From the NCBI RefSeq assembly GCF_025995175.1, contig NZ_BAPV01000004.1, forward strand, positions 124,001 through 188,000: a stretch of 64,000 bases of DNA, read 5' to 3'. Below the pieces are notes generated by a model that made no database searches, was not told the origin of the DNA, and saw only the letters and a program-made list of their open reading frames with translations. Below, in pieces: positions 1-9,504 of this stretch (position 1 is its first letter; each line of letters opens with the position of its first letter). A program made the translations under genes and the position numbers. The DNA is from Asaia krungthepensis NRIC 0535. Its GTDB lineage: Bacteria; Pseudomonadota; Alphaproteobacteria; Acetobacterales; Acetobacteraceae.

Positions 1-741
1 GGTGCCCACCACAAGCCCACCGGGCATGCCGGCAAAGGCGCCATGCTCACGTCCGTCCGGTGCGGGCTGCTCGCCCGTCACCACGCGTTCACCCTCTACC
101 GGACGGTTATCCTGCGCATAATAGATCAGTCTCGGATAAGGCGAGCCATCGCCGGCCATGATCGCATTTCCGCGCGAGGCGGTCAGCATGACCGGGATCC
201 GGCTGGCATCGTCATTGATCATGAGAATGCGCACGGTGCGATTGCCGGTTTCAGTGACGCGGCCGAGCAGCCCTGCCGCGTCGAGCGCCACATCCCCCGG
301 CACGATATCATGGTCCTCTCCCACGGCGAGAAGGATAGACCGCCAATACAGCCCTCCGGCATCGCGCAGCGCGTGGCCACTCACGTAGTTCGGGGCGTTG
401 TCAGGGATCCAGTGAAGACTGGCCTTGAGCTGGGCATTCTCATTGGCCAGGGCAACGGCTACGTCATACCAGCGGCGCAGCTTCTGGTTCTCTGCGCGCA
501 GCCGGGCGTTCTCGCCCGCGATGTCGGTCAGACCCACAACCGACTGCTTCCATTGCGAAAAGACGGTTTCAGGCGCGGCCATGAGGCGATAGGCGGGAGA
601 AAGCCCATCGGCCAGAGCCAGACGAGCGGAATCGACAACAGGCCGACGTGTCAGGCCGAGCATGATCAGCCCGATCGCCAGCACGAAAAAAAACGGCAGC
701 ATCAGCTTCGCGAGTGCGTGTCGCCCCTGAATCGACAGCAT
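1..741 (-). CDS. mreC: Cell-shape protein MreC (C-terminus cut by window edge)
   Basis: MreC is a bitopic inner-membrane protein that links the MreB filaments to the periplasmic wall-elongation machinery. The reading frame starts at the ATG ending at 741, about 12 bases after a GGGAG ribosome site, and stays open to base 1, giving 247 codons. Residues about 8-30 form one hydrophobic segment near the N-terminus. Next comes a short helical region with regular leucine/asparagine spacing (LRAENQKLRRW, ANENAQLKASL), which is the dimerising coiled coil. The beta-rich MreC domain follows, including a GLLGRV-type motif. The gene lies 21 bases downstream of mreB on the same strand, the usual mre operon order. 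The missing end lies left of the window. Identification is firm from position and architecture. Confidence 0.93.
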   Translation of the reverse strand, partial: MLSIQGRHALAKLMLPFFFVLAIGLIMLGLTRRPVVDSARLALADGLSPAYRLMAAPETVFSQWKQSVVGLTDIAGENARLRAENQKLRRWYDVAVALANENAQLKASLHWIPDNAPNYVSGHALRDAGGLYWRSILLAVGEDHDIVPGDVALDAAGLLGRVTETGNRTVRILMINDDASRIPVMLTASRGNAIMAGDGSPYPRLIYYAQDNRPVEGERVVTGEQPAPDGREHGAFAGMPGGLVVGT

Positions 742-762
742 CGACGGGATGCTCCCTGGCTA

Positions 763-1809
<1,047 letters not shown>

Positions 1810-2203
1810 TCAAGCCTCCTGGCCGAAAGATTTGCGCGCGCGGGTCGCGCCCTGGCTTCTTGTGACCGGCCCCCTCGCTGGCGAGGGAGGAAAGCCCGGA
1901 GGCAGAAAAGTCATGACGCGAGATATTCTGGCGCAGGGCTTACCGGGGCCAAGAGTGGGGAGCAAGACCCCTCGCGGGAAAATTGCAGTTTAATGACCAC
2001 AATCCCGTTCCCATGCCCTCTGACACCCCAACAGTTACCTTGCGTTACAAACCATCCCTGATCCGCCATTTTCGCGCCATGCTTAAAACGTGCCGCCGAC
2101 GCCTTGTTGTGAGCAACCTGTTCACGACTGAGTGGCCCGTGAAACCGGGTGAAAACCACTCCGTTCTGACGGTGTTGATTGAATGAACTAGGATACCAAG
2201 ACA
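1810..2203. other. Divergent intergenic region, mreB / lipoprotein genes
   Basis: This 394-base stretch separates two divergent genes and should hold both promoters. A perfect inverted repeat, CCCTCGC-TG-GCGAGGG, lies at 1872-1887, in what would be the mreB leader. No convincing coding frame is visible. I could not place -35/-10 boxes with confidence. Confidence 0.5.
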
Positions 2204-2473
2204 ATGACCAAGCGTGTTTCTTCTCTCCGCCCGAGCAAGCTTCTGGCCCTTTCGGCCTGCGCGGGAATGCTCGGCCTGAGCGCGTGCGGCAACCCCTACG
2301 ATCCAGGCGCGCGTGCTGGCTCGGGCGCCCTGATTGGCGCTGGCGGTGGTGCAGCGATTGGCGCTCTTGCCGGCGGCGGACGTGGCGCAGCCATCGGCGC
2401 CCTTGCAGGCGGCGCCCTCGGTGCGGCTGGCGGTGCAGCAACCACGCCAAACCGTCCGCGTTCCGGCTACTGA
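2204..2473 (+). CDS. Small glycine-zipper lipoprotein, copy 1
   Basis: This is an 89-residue envelope protein. It has a basic N-terminus, a hydrophobic stretch, and a lipobox (LSAC) with the lipidated cysteine at residue 28. Nearly all the rest is glycine/alanine repeat (SGALIGAGGG, AAIGALAGGG, AAIGALAGGA), the glycine-zipper pattern of membrane-inserting or oligomerising helices. It ends shortly after a TTPNRP motif. The gene lies 23 bases before a close paralogue that shares the same core from PYDPGARAG to TTPNRP, so the pair is a tandem duplication. Family members are common as small outer-membrane lipoproteins, but the molecular role is not established. The ATG at 2204 has an AGGA upstream. 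Confidence 0.85.
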   Translation: MTKRVSSLRPSKLLALSACAGMLGLSACGNPYDPGARAGSGALIGAGGGAAIGALAGGGRGAAIGALAGGALGAAGGAATTPNRPRSGY

Positions 2474-2496
2474 TCTGATTTGACTGAGAGAGACCC

Positions 2497-2988
2497 ATGA
2501 CTGCGTCTGCACTGACTCCGAACAGCTTCCCGAGACGGGTCGCCGCAACAATGGGAGTTGCCGGTTTGTGCGCGCTGCTCAGCGGATGCGGCAGCCCTTA
2601 TGACCCCGGTGCGCGCGCCGGGTCGGGTGCCTTGATCGGCGGCGGGGCTGGTGCAGCCATTGGGGCTCTTGCCGGAGGCGGTCGCGGGGCCGCTATCGGC
2701 GCCCTGGCCGGCGGCCTTGTCGGTGCTGCCGGTGGCGCTGCCACCACGCCGAACCGGCCGGGCGGTACATACAGTCAGGGCGGGTACTATAATCAGGGGG
2801 GCTATTATAATCAGGCACCCCAGCAGGCCTATCCGCAGCAATATGCCCAGCCCGGCCAAAACGGCTATGCCGCACCTGCCTATCCGGCACAGCCCCAGGC
2901 AGCCTACCCGCAAGGTTATCCGCAAAACGGATATCCCGCAGCGCAGGGCTACCCAGCCTATAACCAAGGCTATGGCAGCGGGTACTGA
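2497..2988 (+). CDS. Glycine-zipper lipoprotein with Tyr/Gln/Pro-rich tail, copy 2
   Basis: This 163-residue paralogue of the preceding gene has a lipobox (LSGC) with cysteine 31, followed by the same glycine-zipper core over roughly residues 33-88. Unlike copy 1, it continues into a tail of about 70 residues made of degenerate repeats rich in Tyr, Gln, Pro, Ala and Gly (GGYYNQGGYYNQ, YPAQPQAAYPQ, YNQGYGSGY). Such tails are usually disordered and prone to self-association. Its start lies behind GAGAGA, 23 bases after copy 1, so the two are probably co-transcribed. I infer a surface or outer-membrane role from the lipobox and composition; no function is known to me. Confidence 0.85.
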   Translation: MTASALTPNSFPRRVAATMGVAGLCALLSGCGSPYDPGARAGSGALIGGGAGAAIGALAGGGRGAAIGALAGGLVGAAGGAATTPNRPGGTYSQGGYYNQGGYYNQAPQQAYPQQYAQPGQNGYAAPAYPAQPQAAYPQGYPQNGYPAAQGYPAYNQGYGSGY

Positions 2989-3035
2989 CGGCGTATCTTC
3001 CGGTAAACTGCACGAGATTCCGAAGTGTTGATCAG

Positions 3036-3071
3036 ATACTCCCGATCCCTGTGAACAGGGATCGGGAGTAT
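3036..3071 (+). terminator. Long perfect hairpin after lipoprotein pair
   Basis: A 16-bp stem with no mismatch (ATACTCCCGATCCCTG paired with its exact complement) closes a TGAA tetraloop, about 50 bases after the stop at 2988. There is no T-run, so it is either a factor-assisted terminator or a transcript-stabilising 3' end. Its symmetry means it would form in transcripts from either strand. Confidence 0.7.
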
Positions 3072-3252
3072 ATCTGCAATAAGCTCCGGCGGAAGGTTGA
3101 GGGGCCTTCGGTGGCCTTCCAATGCCAATCGAAGTCCCCTTGGGCTTATTCCTGCGCTCCTAGCCGGGATAAGGCGCGATACACGAGCGGGTACTCCCTA
3201 TCGAGGGTCCTGCACCTCATAGGCCGCGCTTCCTCCGATTTCGGACATTTAC

Positions 3253-3287
3253 AAAAAAAAGCGCCGATCAGCATGAGCAGTCGGCGC
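3253..3287 (-). terminator. Intrinsic terminator of leuA
   Basis: On the minus strand a GCGCCGA / TCGGCGC stem with a 13-base loop is followed directly by eight T residues (the A-run at 3253-3260). It lies 75 bases beyond the leuA stop codon. Confidence 0.8.
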
Positions 3288-3362
3288 CTTCAGCATGGGC
3301 GGATTATCGGACGGTCTGAATGGGAAACGCGGGTCGGCCGCGCGTCCCACACCGCCTCCCGA

Positions 3363-4934
3363 TCAGGCTGTGAGCGCCTCAGGCTCGCTGCGGGTACGCT
3401 TGATCAGCAGCTTGTTCAATGCATGAACATAGGCGCGCACGGCTGAAACGACGGTATCGGCATCTGCGCCCTGCCCATCCACCATCTTGCCGCTTTCCTG
3501 CAAACGCACCGTGGTCTTTGCCTGCGCATCCGTACCCTCGGTTACGGCACCGACCGAGAACAACTCGAGCGCAGCTTCGTGCGGGAAGATTTCCCCAATC
3601 GCCTTGAATGCTGCGTCAACCGGGCCATTGCCTGTCACCTTTGCACTGCGTACAGCGCCGTCGACCAGCAATTCGAGCTCGGCCTCGGCGGGACGGCGCG
3701 AGCCTGCATGAATGTCGAGCGAGACGAAGCGGATACGGTCGTGATCGCGGGTTTCGTCATCGACAAGCGCACGGATATCGTCGTCGAACACGGTCTTCTT
3801 CTGGTCGGCGAGAACCTTGAAGCGCTCGAACGCATCCTGGATTTTCTCATCGGCCAGCTCGTAGCCCAGGGTCTTGAGCTTGTCGCGAAAGGCAGCGCGT
3901 CCCGAATGCTTGCCCAGAACCAACGAGGTCTTGCTCCAGCCTACGCTCTCCGGGGTCATGATCTCATAGGTGGCGGCGTTTTTCAGCATACCGTCCTGAT
4001 GGATACCGCTCTCATGCGCGAAGGCATTGCGCCCTACGATGGCCTTGTTGGGCTGCACATCAAAACCGGTGATATTGGCCAGCAGGCGCGAGATCCCCAG
4101 CAGTCGCGGCGTCTCGATGCGGTTCTGGAACGGGATCTTGTCGCGGCGCGTGCGGATGGCCATCACGATTTCCTCGAGCGCCGCATTGCCCGCGCGCTCA
4201 CCGATGCCGTTAATGGTGCATTCGATCTGACGCGCGCCGCCAGCAACTGCCGCCAGTGTATTGGCCACGGCCAGTCCCAGATCGTTATGATTATGCGTTG
4301 AGAAAATCACCTTCTCCGCGCCCGGCACGCGCTCGCGCAGCATGGTGAAGATGGCCTGCAATTCTTCCGGCGTGGTGAAGCCCACCGTGTCGGGGATATT
4401 GATCGTGGTCGCACCATGGCGAATGGCCGTCTCGACGCAGCGGCACAGGAAATCGGGCTCGGTGCGCGACCCATCCTCGGCCGACCACTGCACGTCATCA
4501 GTGAAATGCCGTGATGCCGTGTTGCCCTGGGCAATCAGCTCCAGCACCGTCTCCGGCTCCATGCGCAGCTTGTACTTCATATGAAGCGGCGACGTGGAGA
4601 TGAAGTTGTGAATACGACGGCGCGGCGCCTTGGCGATCGCCTCCCCCGCAGCCTCGATATCGCGCTTGCCGCCGCTTCGGGCCAGGCCGCACACGACCGA
4701 CTCACGCACGGTTTCGGCAATTTTCTGCACGCTTTCAAAATCGCCGGGAGAGGCCACGGGAAAACCGGCCTCGATCACGTCGACACCCAATTCCTCCAGC
4801 GCCTTTGCCATGCGGATCTTCTCTTCGAGATTCATCGAAAAGCCGGGTGATTGCTCACCGTCGCGCAGGGTGGTGTCGAAGATGATGACGCGGTCGTGAG
4901 CAACCGTGCCGAAGGAAGGATGGGAGATGGTCAT
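3363..4934 (-). CDS. leuA: 2-isopropylmalate synthase LeuA
   Basis: LeuA condenses acetyl-CoA with 2-oxoisovalerate, the first committed step of leucine synthesis. The 523-residue product has the DRE-TIM signature near the N-terminus (FDTTLRDGEQSPG) and the metal-binding HxH of STHNHNDLGLA. It also has the GIGERAGNAALEE loop and a C-terminal regulatory domain typical of leucine-inhibited LeuA. A longer in-frame extension to 5081 exists, but the ATG at 4934 is chosen because AAAGAGA precedes it and homology starts there. The extension would also run across the leader peptide described upstream. Transcription probably responds to leucine supply through that leader. It ends at an intrinsic terminator. 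Confidence 0.97.
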   Translation of the reverse strand: MTISHPSFGTVAHDRVIIFDTTLRDGEQSPGFSMNLEEKIRMAKALEELGVDVIEAGFPVASPGDFESVQKIAETVRESVVCGLARSGGKRDIEAAGEAIAKAPRRRIHNFISTSPLHMKYKLRMEPETVLELIAQGNTASRHFTDDVQWSAEDGSRTEPDFLCRCVETAIRHGATTINIPDTVGFTTPEELQAIFTMLRERVPGAEKVIFSTHNHNDLGLAVANTLAAVAGGARQIECTINGIGERAGNAALEEIVMAIRTRRDKIPFQNRIETPRLLGISRLLANITGFDVQPNKAIVGRNAFAHESGIHQDGMLKNAATYEIMTPESVGWSKTSLVLGKHSGRAAFRDKLKTLGYELADEKIQDAFERFKVLADQKKTVFDDDIRALVDDETRDHDRIRFVSLDIHAGSRRPAEAELELLVDGAVRSAKVTGNGPVDAAFKAIGEIFPHEAALELFSVGAVTEGTDAQAKTTVRLQESGKMVDGQGADADTVVSAVRAYVHALNKLLIKRTRSEPEALTA

Positions 4935-4974
4935 GGCAGTCTCTTTTCGTGGCTTTGGACAACAAGATCGTGAA

Positions 4975-5020
4975 CCCCCTGAACGCGCCGGAAGACCCGG
5001 CGGCGAAATGCGCTCAGGGG
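4975..5020 (-). promoter_or_regulatory. Nested hairpin in the leuA leader (putative attenuator)
   Basis: Read on the minus strand, the last bases and stop codon of the leader peptide (CCCCTGAGCGC) can pair with GCGC..TCAGGGG 25-35 bases downstream. Inside this lies a second hairpin, CGCCGG-GTCTT-CCGGCG (4986-5002). A ribosome at the stop codon would cover the left arm of the outer stem, while one stalled at the leucine codons would leave it free. No T-run follows, so the final output could be factor-dependent termination or control of leuA translation. The pairing is seen directly; the regulatory reading is inference. Confidence 0.6.
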
Positions 5021-5118
5021 CAGATAAGTCGAAGCGTACGAAGGAGGAGGCCCGGGCACAGGTCAGCGCGTGCGTCGGCACGGGATCCTATGCTTGAGAA
5101 GGGCGTCGGAATGTCCAT
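5014..5118 (-). CDS. Leucine-rich leader peptide of leuA
   Basis: This is a 34-codon frame starting with ATG at 5118, six bases after a good AGGAAG ribosome site. It ends with LCPGLLLRTLRLICP and a TGA, so six of its last fifteen codons are leucine, three of them consecutive. The stop lies 79 bases before the leuA ATG and inside the left arm of a stable hairpin. These are the marks of an amino-acid attenuation leader, in which ribosomes stall at leucine codons when charged leucyl-tRNA is scarce. Leucine leaders upstream of leu genes are known in other proteobacteria. No conserved domain is expected. The peptide was missed as a gene because it lies within a longer frame open to 5211. Confidence 0.75.
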   Translation of the reverse strand: MDIPTPFSSIGSRADARADLCPGLLLRTLRLICP

Positions 5119-5173
5119 GACGCTCTTCCTACTGCAAAAGACGCGGTCTTGCCTAGCGCGAGAGCGACAATTT

Positions 5174-6079
5174 CTAGCCCGCGCGCGCAATATTCGTTGT
5201 TGTGGAAGCAAAATAGCGATCGATCGCTGCGCTCATGGCACTGGCCACCTGCTGCCGATACGCGCCCTGACGCAGAGCCGCTTCGTCATGGCGGTTGGAC
5301 ATGAACCCCATTTCGACGAGCACCGACGGAATATCGGCGGATTTCAGCACAACGAAAGCAGCGTGCCGTGCGGGGTGGCGCAGCAGGCCGATACGCGGCT
5401 GGAATGCCGAGACAACACTGGCCGCCATATGAGCGGAGCCGCGCCGGGTCTCCTCGTTCACCAGGCTCGCCAGAATATCCTGCACCTCTGATGACATGCC
5501 ATGAAAGGCAGGCCCGGCAAAACGATCCGCACTGTTCTCGGTCTGCGCCAGTGAGGCTGTCTGCGCATCGGATGCACCATTGGACAATGTGTAGACGCTG
5601 GCACCGCGCACATCGGGATCGTGCAGCGCATCGGCATGCATGGAGATGAAAAGCTGGGCCTTGTGCCGATGCGCCAGATCGACACGCCCCTCCAGCGGAA
5701 TGAAATGATCGTCCGCGCGCGTCATCACCACCTCATAGCGGCCTGCCAGCTTGATCTGACGATACAGTTCCTTGGCCGCCGCCGCAGCGATGTGCTTCTC
5801 ATAGGTGCCGCTCACACCGATCGCGCCAGGGTCCTTCCCGCCATGGCCAGGGTCGAGCATGATGACGGGACGTGGCGGGGCAGCCTCACCGACCACTGCA
5901 GGCGCCCTGGTGGGACTATGGGCCAAGGCATTATGCGCTGGCTTGTGCGCGACGCTCTTGTGAACTGCAGTCTTGTGCCCCGAGGCGAGCCCTTCGAATG
6001 GCGTCATCAATGCCCCGGCGATGAACGAGCCGCCGAGCAGATGCGCCACCTGACGGCGGGTCGGATCGAAAACGGGCAT
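5174..6079 (-). CDS. Periplasmic N-acetylmuramoyl-L-alanine amidase (Amidase_3)
   Basis: This zinc amidase cleaves the bond between MurNAc and the stem peptide during daughter-cell separation or wall recycling. The chosen start at 6079 follows TGAGG by seven bases and gives 301 residues. The N-terminus has a twin-arginine-like signal (TRRQVAHLLGG followed by a hydrophobic run), suggesting Tat export. After a His/Ala/Pro-rich linker comes the catalytic domain. It has DPGHGGKDPGAIG (first zinc histidine), the glutamate in YEKH, the MHADA histidine, and the catalytic glutamate in VLVEMGFMSN. It lacks an AMIN domain, so it is shorter than E. coli AmiC. An upstream frame to 6142 is less likely. 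leuA's leader starts 55 bases downstream. Confidence 0.93.
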   Translation of the reverse strand: MPVFDPTRRQVAHLLGGSFIAGALMTPFEGLASGHKTAVHKSVAHKPAHNALAHSPTRAPAVVGEAAPPRPVIMLDPGHGGKDPGAIGVSGTYEKHIAAAAAKELYRQIKLAGRYEVVMTRADDHFIPLEGRVDLAHRHKAQLFISMHADALHDPDVRGASVYTLSNGASDAQTASLAQTENSADRFAGPAFHGMSSEVQDILASLVNEETRRGSAHMAASVVSAFQPRIGLLRHPARHAAFVVLKSADIPSVLVEMGFMSNRHDEAALRQGAYRQQVASAMSAAIDRYFASTTTNIARAG

Positions 6080-6600
6080 GAGCAACCTCAAGCAGCAAGA
6101 GCAATATCCCACTCTTCTGGCGCAGAAATGCGGTGTCAACATGGCAGGGCCGAGCGTCTTGCACGGATCGCGGTTTTACGTCATCCTGTGGGAGAAGGAT
6201 CACGAAACGGTCGATCCGGTCGCAAAGACAGAGCCCTGCACAAAAGGGTTTGTTTCCATGCGCCCCTCCCGTTTTCCGCCATGCTTCATGCGCCATCATG
6301 GTTTGCAAGAGCCCTCTCTTCCCGCTGGCATAGCCGCAGGACGTTCACCGGGGTCAATCTTCAAACCCTGGGCGCAGATGACAACTCGCAGGGGCCGCAT
6401 GAAGTCTGCCAGTCTCGTTTTGTGGAAAACTACCGGAGCAGGCGTAGCCCCGCGTCCGACGCTGTTCCGCGAGCGCTGGTCCGATGGCCCTTTATCACAA
6501 ACCACGCCTCGACATTCTGCCGCGCGTGCTGGAACAGCCACTGTGTCTGCACAGGGCTCGGATCCGGCCGTGACAAAGGCTGACCGGAGTCTCCCAATTT
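6080..6600. other. Divergent region and long RNase E leader
   Basis: These 521 bases separate the amidase from rne. Frames here have no recognisable protein character. A long untranslated leader is typical of rne genes, where it mediates feedback by RNase E on its own mRNA. I infer the same here but cannot place the promoter or a specific structure. Confidence 0.5.
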
Positions 6601-9447
6601 ATGAACAAGCGTATGCTGATCGACACCACCCACGCGGAAGAAACCCGCGTCGTGGTTATGGATGGTGATCGTCTCGAAGATTATGACATCGAAACGTCGT
6701 CCAAGAAGCAGATCAAGGGCAATATCTACCTCGCCAAGGTCATTCGCGTAGAGCCGAGCCTTCAGGCCGCCTTCGTCGATTACGGTGGCAATCGCCACGG
6801 CTTCCTGGCTTTCAGCGAAATCCATCCGGATTACTTCCAGATTCCGGTTGCCGACCGCGAAAAGCTGCTCGCCCTGCAGGATGAAGATCTTCGCGCCGAT
6901 GAGCGCGCCGAGAGCGAGCAGGAGGTGCAGGCCAGCACCGAGGCCGACAGCGCCGAAACTGTCGAGACAGAAGAATTCGAAGCCCGCCCGGAAACGGTCG
7001 GTGGCGAGCACGATACCGGCGATGAAGGCGCAGCCGCCCGTCGCACGGCGCGCTTCCTGCGCAACTACAAGATTCAGGAAGTTATCCGCCGCCGCCAGAT
7101 CCTCCTTGTGCAGGTCGTCAAGGAAGAGCGCGGCAACAAGGGTGCGGCACTGACCACCTATGTCTCGCTGGCTGGCCGCTATTGCGTGCTGATGCCCAAC
7201 GCCCTGCGTGGCGGCGGCGTGTCGCGCAAGATCACCTCGGACAGCGATCGCAAGCGCCTACGTGACATCATTGCCGAGCTGGATCTGCCACGTGGCATGG
7301 CCATGATCGTGCGTACGGCCGGCGCCCAGCGCCCCGGTCCCGAGATCACCCGCGACTGCGAGTACCTGCTGCAGCTCTGGGACGATATCCGCAATCACAC
7401 GCTCTCATCGGTCGCGCCAACGCTGATCTATGAGGAAGCCAATCTGATCAAGCGCGCCATTCGCGACCTGTTCAGCAAGGATATCGAGGAAATCATCATC
7501 GATGGCGAACCGGCCTGGAAGAATGCGCGCGAATTCATGCGCCTTCTGATGCCGCATAACGCCAACAAGGTGAAACTCTGGCGCGACCAGAGCCAGAGCC
7601 TGTTCGGCCGCTATCATGTGGAAGGCCATCTGGACGCGATCTTCTCGCCCACGGCCCAGTTGAAGTCGGGTGGCTATCTGGTCATCAACCAGACCGAAGC
7701 CCTGGTGTCGATCGACGTGAACTCGGGCCGCTCGACCGGCCAGCGCAATATCGAGGACACAGCGGTCCGTACCAATCTCGAAGCCGCCGAAGAAGTGGCG
7801 CGTCAGCTGCGCCTGCGTGACCTCGCTGGTCTTGTCGTGATCGACTTCATCGACATGGAAAGCCGCAAGCACAATGCGATGGTCGAGAAGCGCCTCAAGG
7901 ATGCGCTGCGCTCGGATCGTGCACGTATCCAGATCGGCCAGATCTCGCATTTCGGCCTGCTGGAGATGTCGCGTCAGCGTCTGCGTCCCTCGATTTCCGA
8001 AGCGGTACTTGTTCCCTGCCCGCATTGCCAGGGCACGGGTCATGTCCGTGGCGTCGAGAGTGCCGCCCTGCATGTCCTGCGCGCCGTCGATGAGGAAGGC
8101 CTGAAGCAGAAGGCCGCTGAAATCAGCGTGCACATCACCTCCGGGATCGCTCTTTATATCTTCAACAACAAGCGCGATTGGCTTGCCGAGATCGAACAGC
8201 GTCACCGCATGCGCGTGTCGTTCCAGCCTGATGACAGCCTGACCCCTGCCGATCTGCGTATCGAGCGTCTGCGTCCGCAGGTGCCTGCCGAGCCGCGCGC
8301 GGTCCAGGAACGTGCCATGCCGGAGCGTGCCGGTCATGACGCTGGCGTCCAGGTGGAGCCCGCAACCTTCATCGAGCACGAAGAAGAGCCCGAACAGGAG
8401 CTCGATGCCGCCCAGTCCGGGGAAGCCCGCGATGAAAACGGTCGCGAGGAAGGTGGGCGTGAAGAAGGAGGTCGCCGCCGCCGTCGTCGTCGTCGCCGCA
8501 ATGGCCGTCGCTCCGACGAGTTCCGCGAAGGACAGGGCCGCGATGACCAGCAGCGCGACGCCACTGCCGGAATCGAGGAAGAGGCCGAGGTTGAGGAGAA
8601 CGCTCCAGAACAGGCTCCCACAGAGGAGAGCAGCCTGAGCGAAGCCGAAGCCCTGATCGTGCCGGGACGTCGTCGCATGCGGACGCGTCGCGTTTCCCGC
8701 GAGGAACGCGCCGAACCTGCCCGCGAGGCACGTCCGACCGAAGAGCGTCGCAACGCGCCGGAGCGCAAGGAAACGCGCTGGGAAGGGCCGACCCCGGCCA
8801 ATCCGTTCGGCGGTGCCTCATTCGATATCTTCGACATGATCGAGCAGGCCGAATCGCGTCTGGGTGCACCTTCCGCGCTGAACACGGAGCCGAAGCCGAC
8901 CCTGGCTGAGTCCATCCCGGCCGAAGCCCCGCAGCCTCCTGCCGAGCCGAAGGCCGAGACGTCGCGTCACGGGATCGAGGCTGAAGGGCGAAAGAGTCGC
9001 TCGCGTCCGCGTCGTCGTCCTGTCGCTGCCGAGGTCAACGAGCCCGCGCCTTCCGCCCCGGTGGCAGAAGACGCCCTGCCCGTCCCCGAGCCGGTCGCTG
9101 TAGCCGAGGCCGATCAGGAGAAGCCAGCCCCGCGTCGTCGCGGTCGCCCGCGCAAGACCCCGGTAGCCGCCGAGATCGCCGAAGGATCGGGCGAAACTGC
9201 CGCGGCGCAGGTTGAAACCTCTGTCGTTGTCAGCGAGCCCGAGGCTCCGAAGCCCCGCCGCGCGCGTGCACCGCGCAAGGCGGCCAAGGACGATGCGGCT
9301 CCTGTCGAGACTGAAAAGAAGGCCCCGGCGAAGGGTCGCGCGAGCCGCGCCAAGGCAAAGGTCGAAGAGACGGCGCCGGTGGTACAACCCATCAATGTGG
9401 ATGAAGTGGCACCTGCCAGACCGCGCACAGGCTGGTGGAAGCGCTGA
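6601..9447 (+). CDS. rne: Ribonuclease E
   Basis: RNase E is the endonuclease that starts mRNA decay and processes rRNA and tRNA, and it scaffolds the degradosome. The 948-residue product has an N-terminal RNase H-like/S1 region. The S1 domain is interrupted at about residues 98-147 by an acidic insert rich in Glu, an insertion typical of alphaproteobacterial enzymes. The catalytic DNase-I-like part follows, with aspartates 372 (SIDVNSG) and 415 (VVIDFID). Their spacing of 43 equals that of E. coli D303/D346. The zinc-link motif CPHC lies at 473-476. From about residue 560 the chain is low-complexity: an Arg-rich block (nine consecutive Arg), acidic blocks and Ala/Pro/Lys-rich stretches, the non-catalytic scaffold. 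It ends at a strong terminator. Confidence 0.97.
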   Translation: MNKRMLIDTTHAEETRVVVMDGDRLEDYDIETSSKKQIKGNIYLAKVIRVEPSLQAAFVDYGGNRHGFLAFSEIHPDYFQIPVADREKLLALQDEDLRADERAESEQEVQASTEADSAETVETEEFEARPETVGGEHDTGDEGAAARRTARFLRNYKIQEVIRRRQILLVQVVKEERGNKGAALTTYVSLAGRYCVLMPNALRGGGVSRKITSDSDRKRLRDIIAELDLPRGMAMIVRTAGAQRPGPEITRDCEYLLQLWDDIRNHTLSSVAPTLIYEEANLIKRAIRDLFSKDIEEIIIDGEPAWKNAREFMRLLMPHNANKVKLWRDQSQSLFGRYHVEGHLDAIFSPTAQLKSGGYLVINQTEALVSIDVNSGRSTGQRNIEDTAVRTNLEAAEEVARQLRLRDLAGLVVIDFIDMESRKHNAMVEKRLKDALRSDRARIQIGQISHFGLLEMSRQRLRPSISEAVLVPCPHCQGTGHVRGVESAALHVLRAVDEEGLKQKAAEISVHITSGIALYIFNNKRDWLAEIEQRHRMRVSFQPDDSLTPADLRIERLRPQVPAEPRAVQERAMPERAGHDAGVQVEPATFIEHEEEPEQELDAAQSGEARDENGREEGGREEGGRRRRRRRRRNGRRSDEFREGQGRDDQQRDATAGIEEEAEVEENAPEQAPTEESSLSEAEALIVPGRRRMRTRRVSREERAEPAREARPTEERRNAPERKETRWEGPTPANPFGGASFDIFDMIEQAESRLGAPSALNTEPKPTLAESIPAEAPQPPAEPKAETSRHGIEAEGRKSRSRPRRRPVAAEVNEPAPSAPVAEDALPVPEPVAVAEADQEKPAPRRRGRPRKTPVAAEIAEGSGETAAAQVETSVVVSEPEAPKPRRARAPRKAAKDDAAPVETEKKAPAKGRASRAKAKVEETAPVVQPINVDEVAPARPRTGWWKR

Positions 9448-9471
9448 TCATCGTCAGCATTTCAGGCGAAG

Positions 9472-9504
9472 AAAAACGGGGCGGTTCACACCGCCCCGTT
9501 TTTT
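9472..9504 (+). terminator. Intrinsic terminator of rne
   Basis: A perfect stem AAAACGGGGCGG / CCGCCCCGTTTT with a six-base TTCACA loop is followed by further T residues, 25 bases after the rne stop codon. The A-run on the left arm lets it act on the other strand as well. Confidence 0.95.

Larger units (their letters stand above)
2989..3362. other. Convergent intergenic region with two terminators
   Basis: This is the spacer between the convergent lipoprotein pair (+) and leuA (-). It holds a 16-bp perfect hairpin at 3036-3071 and an intrinsic terminator for leuA at 3253-3287. I see no gene in the rest. Confidence 0.6.

Noticed and set aside
6078-6668. Plus-strand frame spanning the rne leader
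   Set aside because: It overlaps the rne start in another frame, has no ribosome site and no recognisable sequence pattern.
7405-8379. A 324-codon frame antisense to rne
   Set aside because: It mirrors the catalytic core of RNase E; length results from codon bias in the opposite strand.
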